From the NCBI RefSeq assembly GCF_003369915.1, contig NC_046675.1, forward strand, positions 23,436,001 to 23,500,000: DNA of 64,000 nt, in the 5' to 3' direction. The notes beneath the pieces were generated by a model. The model saw only the letters and a list, made by a program, of their open reading frames with translations. It was not told the DNA's origin and searched no databases. Both the position numbers and the translations under genes were made by a program. Position 1 is the first letter of the stretch. Each line of letters starts with the position of its first letter. Source of the stretch: Drosophila miranda. Lineage: Eukaryota > Arthropoda > Insecta > Diptera > Drosophilidae. This document shows positions 50,401 through 61,137 of this stretch, one piece after another.

Positions 50401-53400
50401 ACAAATTTTTCGCCGCTTGTTTTGTGTATTTTGCCGCCAGTCCCAACGTCACAATGGGGCACTTGTGGGCGTGCCATGTAAATGGTTTGTCATCTTCGTC
50501 TCCCCCTTGCTGGGCCCCAAACAATTTATTGGTTAATAGAAAAAAATGCCGTCTAAGCGGGTTAATTAAGCAATGGCTGAAATGAAAAACATGCTAAAAG
50601 CCCCGACAAAATGATGCCTAATGTGTGTGTGTTTCTAGGCGTCGAAACAATGGATACCCTGGCAGATCCATTGGTCCATATTATATAGTGATTTGATCTT
50701 ATGAAAGCTGAAAGTTGGGGGAGAATAACAGACAGCCGGTTCCATCTTCTATCTTCTCGGGTATCTTTTTTGCATTTCAAAATAGAAATACCCTCCCTAT
50801 ACCCTAGGGTATAGCCATAACAACTGCATTGCAATGATGCCTCTCTGTTGCCGCAATACTCGAAATCGTAGTCGTACAGTTTGGCAACCATTTGTATTCA
50901 CAGCTTGTAGTCCAGCTGATATATTGCCCCGCCAGATGGTACTGGCACTCGTCTTGCGGCTTCATAAAAAAACAAAACAATTTCTCTACTTTGGATTGCA
51001 AAATATCATTTACAGAGTGTACGTTACCCTATTCGAGTAGCTCTGGCCTTAATAAGAATTAGAGAGGTAATACTTTCTTCTACTATTTCACAGATCTTGG
51101 TTTAACAGAACCTCCCTTAAAGATAGATAAAAGATTAATGGAAACTGATTTCAAGCCCATTCAGAATTCTGTTAAAGATTTCCCAGAACTACAGATACAG
51201 ATTGCCATCCCTTTTGGGATACATTTTTGTCAGCTTCTTTTGTCCAACCCCACAAATGAATCATTTCCTGTGCCCGTGAGTCAGTGAATCCTGGAAGCCC
51301 CTCATAAGCCCCTCGACAGTTTTACAACCACTTTGATTTGACCATTTGACATTTTGTTGCATGGCTGCAACATCCAGGCATTGTTCATAATTGAATTTCG
51401 AGTTTTATTTTGTAGTTTGATTTGATGTTGCTTTGGCCGCTGTCTGCTTTTGATATTTTTAATTAATTTTGTTTGCAATCTTATCTGCTGTCGAGTGTAG
51501 CCCGAGGCGGTAAAAGTTGGAGCTCAGGAATTACAATTATCGGATCGGCTTAGAGAGAAACAGAGAGAGAGAGGAGGATTTATCGGCAGAGAGAGTTTCT
51601 CTGCCAATGTAATACGTATTTTTAATCCCCTCCGATGGTTAGGCAATGTTTTAGTACGGCATTTCGAATGGATCGATCCCAACGCGGAACTACTGCTGGA
51701 CACAACACAAAGCATTGCTACTTAAGTGCCCCAGTCACTCGGGATGGGGAGGAGGAGTCGCACACTCCCTCCTTATTATTCACACCCAGTCACAGTCACA
51801 GTCGCAGTCACAGGCTACGGGGTTCTGGGCCTCTATTTATTCATTCAAATCATGCTGGCGTCTAATGATGAATGCCATAAATAAAAAGAACTCAAGAACG
51901 TTCAAACACGATTTCAGTTTTATTTATCACATCAATGCTAACAGCAGAAGCAGCAAAAAACGAATTTAAGCTAGAAAATACCACAAACAAAAATTAAGGA
52001 AAAATGCAGCCTGGTAAAAAATTAATCAAATTCAAAATATAATTATCAGGTGGGAAGAGCCTAAGCCTGTGCCTGAGCCTGAGCCTTAGCGTGTGCATCA
52101 TCGATTAATAATATTTGATTGAATAACGAAAAAGACAAGCAGCCACACAGCACAGGTTTCGAACAGGTATTGTAGATCCCCAGTGTGGAGCCACCAGCTG
52201 CGATTCGATTAAATCGAATTCTTGATTCTGTTAGAACCGAACCGAACCCCATTAAAAAAGTTAACGATTACACGGGACAGGTTGGGCTGGTTATCATCAA
52301 CAATCCTCTCCATCTCTCTCTCTATCTCCAACAAGCGGAAAGTGAAAATAAATAGCCAGCAAATGTATCTAGAGAATGGCTGGAAACGGCAATGGCAATG
52401 GGAATGGTCAGTTTTTTGTAAACAACAATTAGTGAAAGAATCTGTGATCCAATCGAGTGTCGTGTCTCATACGAATATGGAATATGGCGTTGTACACAAA
52501 TTCCCTGAGGTGGTGTCTCGATGGGCGACGGGAGATGACTTCATGGCTAAAGCCAAAGGGTTGTCATCATCATTATTATTATTATTATTATTTTACGTAC
52601 AAGTATGTGCTTGACTTGAGACATGGCTGTGCATAAATGAGGACTCCCAATGATTATTCCAGCCATTCGTGGATGGGTAATCACATTAAGTAAACCATAA
52701 ATTCCCATCTCTGTTTTCTGGGAGAAGCCCTATCATACTCATAAAATCTACTCGTGGAGCTCCTCTTATCTATTCAATTGAACTTATAAACTCTTATCAT
52801 ATTTCTGGTTTTGTTTTCGGTATTTGGGAGTATCCCCATTTAGTCACGGCAGCTGGCGACTGTTGTTCTAAATGTTTCTGGCAATATCGATCCACATTGA
52901 TGACTCGTTAATGATTTTATTACAATATTGTTATACCTTTCCGTTGTTTTAATTTATTTGTGGGGCTGTCGTAAAAGGCGTAGAGGAAACTTTTGGGTTG
53001 ATCAAAGTTTTCCAATGCTTTACAACAGACTTTGGAATCAAAGTTTATACCGTGATTGGATACAGCATAAAACAGCCGTCTATGATAGCTCTTTGTCTGA
53101 AGTCGTTCGGAGGAATGAAATTTATTGAAATCAAGTCTTGTTTTCGTTAGAAATTTTCATTGATACACCGATACTCATATCATTAAAAATTTTGTAGAGA
53201 TTCAATTTTCAATTGGTTTCATCTAATCGCTATACAGTTCTCCAACGAGTTCTCTCTTTAATCTGCTTTTTCTGCGAACAATTTGGCGAATATTACATTA
53301 AAAGACAGCTGCGACTCGGTGCCGAGAATGCAAAAACAAAATGCACGCCATGTCTGGACGAAGTCTTGCTGTTGTTGTTCAAATTTCATGCCCACCGCTG

Positions 53401-54169
53401 GTCTGAGGAATATTCCAACAAAGCTGTACTTTATTCCTGCAATTTGTCGGCTCTCCTCCAGCTCTATGGGATTATGGTCGGAAACAGACAAGTGAATACA
53501 TTTTCTAGAGGTGTTTCGTTGACACCCTTTGCGCGACGGACTGATAGACAAGTGTTTTGTGAGGCGGCCCCAAAGCGATCATCGTGATGGTGCAAAATGA
53601 TAATTTGATATATCAAAGAGATCTCTCGACCAATGCCAATTCTTGTCCCCCTGTTTGCTTGGCTCGTTTATTCTTCGTTATTTTTTTTTTTTTTGCGGTT
53701 TTATTTTGTCAAGCAATTAACGAACATTTGTTGAATTTCGTGTGAAAATTTTCCACTCAAATTCCGATACTTTATGCGAGTACTCGCGGAGCCAGCGAAA
53801 AGAGCAAGAGTCAAATTCTTGGCCAAGATAAGCAGGGCTTAGTCATAGTTTTGGGCCAGCAAATTGCAGGCAGCCAGGCAGGCACACATGCTGCAGCAGA
53901 GTTTGAAGAGGCGGACGAGGAATATGCAATGGAAAGGCCAGTCAGTGAGCCATTAACTTGAGCTTTTGGGCCCCCCTCCAAGACGGGGTGCATGATATCG
54001 CCTGTGTCAGTTGCCGTTGACTGGCCATTAGCCAAGGTTGTTGTTGTTGCTACTTGCAATCGCCTTGCCTGATATTTAGAATCGGCCAACAGCAGCAGCA
54101 GCCAGCACCAGCAGCACCACTTTAATGCCCTCTTATGGATTGCGCAGACGCCAAAAAATTGGCCAACCA

Positions 54170-54172
<3 letters not shown>

Positions 54173-54207
<35 letters not shown>
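54173..54207. repeat. (CA)17 microsatellite
   Basis: Uninterrupted CA dinucleotide run, open in several frames as a Thr-His or Cys-Val repeat. Not coding. Confidence 0.95.
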
Positions 54208-54208
<1 letters not shown>

Positions 54209-57200
54209 GCAATTTACTTGGCCCGGTCTGTGGTCTCTAGTCTCTACTCTCTGGTTTTCTGCTTTTCAGTTTGCTCAGTTTTTCCCGCAGCTCCGTGTCT
54301 GGGGCCTGTTGTACTTGTTACGTGAGAAAATTTTTGCTTGCAAAAAAACTCCAACTCCATACCGATTTTTTTTTAGTTTTATTTTAATTTTTTCAGTGTC
54401 CAGCCAACTGCCAAAAAAAAAACAAAAATGTTACATTTGGGGCTTTTTTGTTCGGATTGGGGTCCATTCCGTTTCGATCTGATCTTTTCGGATCTAGAAG
54501 GACGGCTGCTAATAAATGCATTCATCTGGCAAGCCGCATCTTGGCATCTGCTGAAGGGTTCTCTTGATATTTGGTTCCTTCGTTTTGGTTGATTTTTGGG
54601 ACAACTGATTGATGGGGCATCTGATTCGAAAGAAGTTCAACATAAGCCCTTCTTCCTTTCAAAAGAAAAGGGGAACAAGTTGATCAAAAAATGTGCATAA
54701 AGAATATCATGAAATAATCTTTAATAATCGTTTAAAAAATTCTACTAAAAGTCAGAGAATACAGGGTTATTCAAGAAGATGTGAAGTAAGCCTCTCCAAA
54801 GCCAAAGCCGTACAGAAAACGATGACTCTCTCTCTCACAGAGTAGCTGAACAGCTAGTACAGCCCGAGTTCTATTATTTCTTTACTATATATGTATATAT
54901 TTCTGTTGCTATAAATTTGAACAATTGATATGCATCTCACACAAAAGTAGAAAAATGTAGAAAATCTTTTTGCATTGCAATTGTCGCAAAAACCCTGGCG
55001 TCTGGGTGCTCTCCACTTACTTCGATTCATCGTGGACTTGAATTGAATTTCAATTAACGTTCGAATTGCTTACAAATTCCACTTGCAATTCCAATTTCAA
55101 TAACAAAAATAATAATAAAAAACCCCAATGCAAACCAAACAAATGCGCATGAAATTATCTTGAAGGAAAAATTGCCAAATCAAATACCAAAAGGCAGCCA
55201 GCAGCAACAACAACATTTATTGATGGCATGGCACAATAAAAATGAATTAAAGTAAAATTAAGTGACTTGCTTTTGATTTATGCTCGGCTCTCTGCTAATT
55301 TATTTTTCGGCACTACGCTAAAAGCCAAGTCAGTCGATTTCATTCATGACGGGCTAACGAATTGAGCAAACAGACGTATCTTTCGATCTGTAGCAAGTAA
55401 TGGATGCATGGATGGATATACGTATCTGCGAGATATGGTCGAGTAGTTTTTGAGCTGCGGTTAAATGGCAAATGAGTGGAAATGTTTCAATCGAAAGTAG
55501 AGAGTTGATACAAATTTTAACAGGGATTTTTCCACCCTTTAGAATGGAAACCTTTTTAATTCCCTAAAGGCAAATGGAAATATTCCAAGATTTAATTCAA
55601 TTAACAAGTAATATTTATATATTTAAATGGTGCAAAAATATCAGCAATACATTTATTTATAAATTTGCAAACCGCAGCTTCATTTTCAATAAATATTGAG
55701 GCTGTGAATACAAATCAAATTATTTCCCTTAGAAAATCTTTAAAAGTTTGAATTGTTTCTGGAATAAGCTAGAGAAATGTGCATGTCTATCCAGAAGTCT
55801 TTCTACGCAGTTCTAACCGCTGTGATCCCAAGGGGTAATCATATTAAATGAGCTTATGCTTAGCCACCATTACACGATTACTTAATTACATATGAAATGG
55901 CAGGCCAAACGAGTGTCATGCATGTCAGATGCCATAAGCAACGACAGAACATAACAGAACAGAACAGAACAGAACCATACTCAAAGTGCGCAATTCTCTA
56001 ATTGGAAAAATACCGGTAGAAAATTGAGGAAAATCTCAAAGTACACGTGGGCTTTAGAGGCACACGCTTAGCAGAGGGGGGTTGGGGGGAGAAATTATAT
56101 TGCAATGTGCAGGGCACATTGATATTAAACTAAATGACATGACAATGATAATGGCTAATAATGAAGTGGGTTTTAACAGGGGCTTTATCCGTTGTCGTCT
56201 CTGTTTTATTTTCAGATTTTTCCGTTCCAGACATTAACCCGTTTAAATATAGACCCCCCCCACCACATGACAGGCTGCAGCGAGCGAATGCAATTTTGGA
56301 GGCACACAGACCCAGTACCTCCCTCATCGACAGACAGTGGAGTGGAGTGGAGTGGCATGTGGCACACGCAACCATCGAGGCGGGGCGGGGGGTGCCATCT
56401 TCCGTGTTCGGTTAAATGCAATTTGAGGTATGCCAAAACGTTGCCTCATTCCGCGTTTTGGCCGCGGTAATTGTGCAGTCGGCCAGCGCAACGATGATTG
56501 AAAGCGAACACATGCCAGCAAAATGGTTGGGCTGGCAATTGATGATGCGAAAGGCAATCAATTGAAAAAGAGGCATGCAAAAATAACAATAAATATTGTA
56601 TATATAAATCAACGATGGCTGTTAATAAATTAACACATCAATAAATTACTTTCTTTCCTAATTAAATTAAAAAAGTATTTTAAATAAATTTAAACCTTGT
56701 TTATGAAATGTTTTTAAAATAAAAAGTGCCCAGAATTTAAAATTAAACCAGGTGGAACGTTTAAATCACACATGACTCGACACTATATTTTTGTATACTT
56801 TTATTTATTTTTTAATTATAATTTATACTTTAAATCTTTTTTGTATGTTTTTATTTTTTATGTATCTCTGGGTATTTTCGGGGTATTTTTAGAATAAAAA
56901 TCTTACTGGGATAGATTTCTTCTTCTCTACGACATGAAATTCACCCTCTTCTGCTAAGTCACACTGGGAGAGAGAGATTGTGCGTGAGAGAGAGAAAGAA
57001 AATAGCTATAGTACAGATCCAATCTTAGCCAATAAATAAATTCACTAAAACTGTTAAAATGTCCAAGGAATCTAATTAGAATAATAATCGTAGAACATAA
57101 CTATCATTTGCATTAAATACAATATTTTCCCAGAAATATTAACCACAATAAATAAATGCTTGCAATTCTCTGATCCCCACCTACTTTCCAGGAATGTTGA

Positions 57201-58967
57201 GCGGGAAAACACCGGATATTCCCAGTTGTTCCCAGGTATTTCCAGTCGTGTCCAAGGGAGTTAAAAATAATAATTTATAAGCTTCTGCCCATTCGCAAAT
57301 TAATTATTACAAATTAACACAAGACTCAATGAAGCACGCGTCGGATGAAAAACAAAAAATATGTATAGCAGATAAATGAACTTATCACCTGGGGGCCCTG
57401 CTGGTTTTTGTGTTTTGCGGTTTGGCTAGATCAAAACACAAAACAAAAACCAAACGAAACGCGTCACGCGAGGTACAAAGAAATATTCGAGTATTCAGCA
57501 AAGATCCCCCTCGTTTCCAACTATAATTATTAAAGATTTTTAAAGATGTTTTGTTGCCTAATGAATTTATAATGCTTCTTTTTTCGGCTATCCAGACAGG
57601 TCTGGCTATAATCGTTTCAGCTTTTTATTTTTGGCATGTGCCAAAACAATTTGCCTCCTGCTGCTGTTGGCCGTTGCCCGTCGGCTGAACTTGAGCTCGT
57701 TTTCGGATTAATTCTCTGTGTGTGTTCACTTTTACTCAAAGAATTTGTTGGCGCTGGAAAAACTCTCACTGCGCTCAAAAGACCGACAGGCTGACATGTC
57801 AGGTGATGTGTCAAATGTCTGCGAGTAGTATCTCCGGCTACGTGCCGCATCGTCCAAGTGAAATTGAAAACCAAAACCAAACAAAAAATCACTCAGACAA
57901 GCCATATTCATGTCCATGTCCGGAGTCCAGAGACATAAAGTTTGATGCAAAAACGAGGCACAGAATGAGATTAGCAAAACTTTTACCACAGCTGTGTGGA
58001 TGATTCTATCGCGAGATCAGTAAAAAGATATTTCGGGGCATGTGGAACAAACAAACTATCAGCAGTGCTTTCTAATTCAATGATCTTTAGATAATTTAAT
58101 CGTTAATTCAGATTCGAACCGAATAGAGGGGGAAAATTTATACATAGATCTTCAGTAACAGAGGATACATTTTCCATTATTATTCATTTATAAACAAAAC
58201 ATTTATCAAATATCAGTGCAACATAAACGAAACGTTGAGCAAACATCACGTTCTCTAAAGATACAAACGTACAATAAACGATATCTTTCCTTCGATTGTA
58301 GCTTATATTTCTGGTAAGAGGGGAATAACTCTCGGCTGACATTGCGAAATTGGTTTATTTATACACATTTTGTCATTCCCGCATTGATTGCTAAATGTAT
58401 TCACATTTGAGTTAAAATGTATTCAAATTTGTGAGCACTTTGTGCTTGGTTCAAGTTCAAAGTTCAGATAATCGTATTACGAGATGATCAGTGTGTTTAC
58501 TGAAGCGATTTGCCGTATTAAGCCGATTAGAGGAACAAGTTTGGATGTTAAGAAGTAGGAAAAGTCCCATGAAAATCTACAGTAATTGAGATACTTAACT
58601 CTGAGAGGGGAAATTGCGCAATTTCAGAGATACAAAATGCGAGGAGTGCGCAGAGAATGACGCAAATTTATGATCTAAACAAAATTATATTCATTGCATG
58701 TCGGCAATTGTTGCCGTTCATCATTTCCGTTGACAAATTCGCATTGTTTGAAAATCGGGAGATATCTCTCTACTCTCTAATGCAATTTCGAAGATCTATC
58801 GATGGCAGGCAACCAAGCATGAACGACCTCAGATGTATACTTAAACGAGTTCGAGTATATATCATTTCATAATGCTACGGATTATCGTAGTCCCAAGTAA
58901 ATGAAATGATCAAGAAGAACGTTCAAAGTCGAGTATTGCAGCTACAGATCGTAATGCTCGAATGCGG

Positions 58968-58995
58968 ATCGATGGATCATGGATCGATCATCGAT
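58968..58995. promoter_or_regulatory. ATCGAT cluster upstream of the small membrane-protein gene
   Basis: Three ATCGAT palindromes (58968, 58983, 58990) occur within 28 bases, with a CGATAG at about 59017. These are cores shared by DREF and BEAF-32 sites and are common at fly housekeeping promoters. The cluster is about 180-205 bases before the start codon of the predicted 126-aa gene. Confidence 0.45.
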
Positions 58996-59173
58996 GATGG
59001 CTGCCTTGTTGTTTCTCGATAGTTTTCTTGTTTTCCAAACTGTCACTTATTTACATATATACTAGGTCTAGAAAAATCTTTCATTCATTGAACACAACAC
59101 CAAAGGCAGCACAAATTATATTTCTTTTAGTAGCTCGACTTTTATAATTGCACTCTTTTTGTTCAGATCTGCC

Positions 59174-59554
59174 ATGGAATTGTCTGAAGATGAACTGAGT
59201 TGGGAGGCAGCAGGAGAATCGGTGCACGTCAAGCGACCTGTTTGGGCTATTGATCCAGAGATTATTCGACAGCATTTGCCAGTGAACAAAGTCCGAGCTC
59301 CTCTTCCGGACCCTTCCACGAAGTATATTCTGGAAGGTGGAGTATTCCGTGAGCTAAACTGCGATGGGCTCGTTACAATCCCTAAAAAATACTTCAAGAT
59401 CTCATATATCGAGGTGGTTACGATCGTCCTGGTGGTACCACTTATCTTTTGGGCCTTCAAATATAGCGAGTCCTTGGTACGCATCGGAGATACCATAAAG
59501 CTTGTATGGACGGATCATTCGTATTATGATGCTTTTACTATATATTTTATTTAA
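59174..59554 (+). CDS. Predicted small single-pass membrane protein (126 aa)
   Basis: I do not recognise a family. The frame starts MELSEDELSWEAAGES, has a polar, proline-containing domain (RPVWAIDPEIIRQHLP, LPDPSTKYILEGG), and then one strongly hydrophobic helix near residues 84-101 (VVTIVLVVPLIFWAF), with a short charged tail ending YDAFTIYFI. The composition is protein-like, not a simple repeat. The ATG is preceded by CTCTTTTTGTTCAG (ending 59166), a good acceptor, so a 5' UTR intron or an upstream coding exon is possible. The ATCGAT cluster sits about 200 bases upstream. A GTACGC about 80 bases before the stop could be an alternative donor. It may be a lineage-specific or fast-evolving gene; a chance frame cannot be excluded. 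Confidence 0.5.
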   Translation: MELSEDELSWEAAGESVHVKRPVWAIDPEIIRQHLPVNKVRAPLPDPSTKYILEGGVFRELNCDGLVTIPKKYFKISYIEVVTIVLVVPLIFWAFKYSESLVRIGDTIKLVWTDHSYYDAFTIYFI

Positions 59555-60174
59555 CAACTGAATCAGATACAAATAGGAAATGGTAATATAGAAGCCCTGA
59601 TGGGCCTTCTTCTGGCCCGTTGAAAACATCAGTTACACACTCTCGACACACGGGATTACCGGTTAAAAAAGAAACATAAACCAAATGAGATACAGATCGT
59701 TGATCTCTGGCGACCTCATTTGTTGTGCGTGGAATTGCAATTTGCTTCGAAAGGCTGGCAGGCCTTCGATACGCGGCATGCGGCATGCGGCAGAGCAAAA
59801 ACCGAGAGAATCGGGGCTAAAAGGGCCAACATTTAAATGGGTCTCTCGATGCAATTAAAACGAAGACAAAAACACAGTGCTGGAAGGCAGTAAACACACA
59901 CTCACGGGAACAGTAAGGCACTCAACGGTCACTCAAATCCGCAAATTAGCATTTAAGTGCTGCTCAACAGTTAGTCCGCGCGCTTATTATACTCGTATGA
60001 CTAGCGGCAATTAGAACTAAGACTAAAATGCAGTGTAAAATGATGGACTAGAAGAGTGCTCTGTAGACAAATATTGTACTACTAAAAGAAAAGAAATTAA
60101 TGGCGAAATACCTCTCTTTTTCTCTGTGGGGATATATTTTTTACAGCTATAGAAGTCAGTGGAAGATCACCGCC

Positions 60175-60315
60175 AAATACTAGAAAAATAATAATAAATA
60201 CTAGACAAAAAACTAGAAAAAATACTACTAAATACTAAAAAATACTAAAAAATATTCAGCAAAATACTATAAAATACAAAGCAAAATACTAAACAAAAAT
60301 ACTGGACAAAATATT
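60175..60315. repeat. Degenerate AAATACTA-type tandem repeat
   Basis: More than ten imperfect copies of an 8-13 base unit containing AATACTA, in nearly pure A/T/C sequence. Confidence 0.8.
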
Positions 60316-61122
60316 ATAGCCATTAAGTTAAAAGCATATAGAATAACCTTAGAGCAGTAAAAGTTCTTGTCTACCGAAATAATACTAAAATAATACTAGT
60401 TTTTTAAGAGAAAAGCTTGCAAAGATGACCTGTGCTGCTAAGCTACTCCGCGAGAGAGATCGAGAGACATTCTAGAAGACATTTTGCTCATTCTGGCTAT
60501 TCTAAATGATGTTTAAACCGCATTCGAAACACCGTATACCCCATTTATAGGACAGTTATGCAAGAAGTACACTACTTTGTATCTGCTCTCGCACTCTACA
60601 AAAAACTGACCCATATTTGATTTGAGGTTCTAAATGTGAGAGAGAGGCAGTGAGGCATGCAACACTGTTTGCGTGCACGTGAGTTATGAATAGTTTGTCC
60701 GAGCCTGCAGCTGGATGGAACGTGCCTTAAACTGAGGCAACAATGTTTTTTAAGCGAGTGTTCGTCTGCACGTCATTGAGGATATAGTAAGTTTTATAGT
60801 TACCTGAAGAATTCCACAAATCTTAAGTAAATCTTTAAAGGGTGCTGCGTGCAGCCTGCAAAAGAGAGAGATAAAACGATTAAAATATTTGAGGAACATG
60901 GTGAAATATATTCAATTCGGAAAAGCAGTTTTCACACGCCTCGCGGATGGCAGCTTTCACATGGGTAGACCTTTCCTCTGGATTGGTAATCCCCCCACCA
61001 CGGGGCGTGCAATTATGGGGCGATTTATTGAAAATGAAAACAAAAAATCGTCTCGAAAAGAAACGAAATCAAATCAAATCACAGAAAATCGAAATCAAAA
61101 CTCTTGCTCAATGGGAAATAAT

Positions 61123-61137
61123 GGGGGGGGGGGGGGG
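61123..61137. repeat. Poly-G run (15 bases)
   Basis: Fifteen consecutive G inside a purine-rich low-complexity stretch. The length is prone to sequencing error. Confidence 0.8.

Larger units (their letters stand above)
45023..58963. other. Gene-poor region, candidate FAM43 upstream/regulatory DNA
   Basis: No supported coding gene in about 14 kb. The sequence alternates AT-rich blocks with simple repeats: CCCTG/CACTG units (46201-46235), CCAGG units (47456-47494), TTATTA triplets near 52570-52592, (CAGTCA)n at about 51786-51815, (CA)17 at 54173-54207 and (AGAAC)n at about 55950-55975. Four copies of a GAGAG-linked motif (see findings) occur at 48560, 49376, 54825 and 56951. The first exon of FAM43 may be here. 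Confidence 0.5.

Noticed and set aside
53213-53587. 124-aa frame and its minus-strand partner
   Set aside because: No recognisable motif, no splice or promoter support, and equally long frames on both strands.
54125-54482. Frames through the (CA)17 run
   Set aside because: Thr-His and Cys-Val repeats are simple-sequence artefacts.
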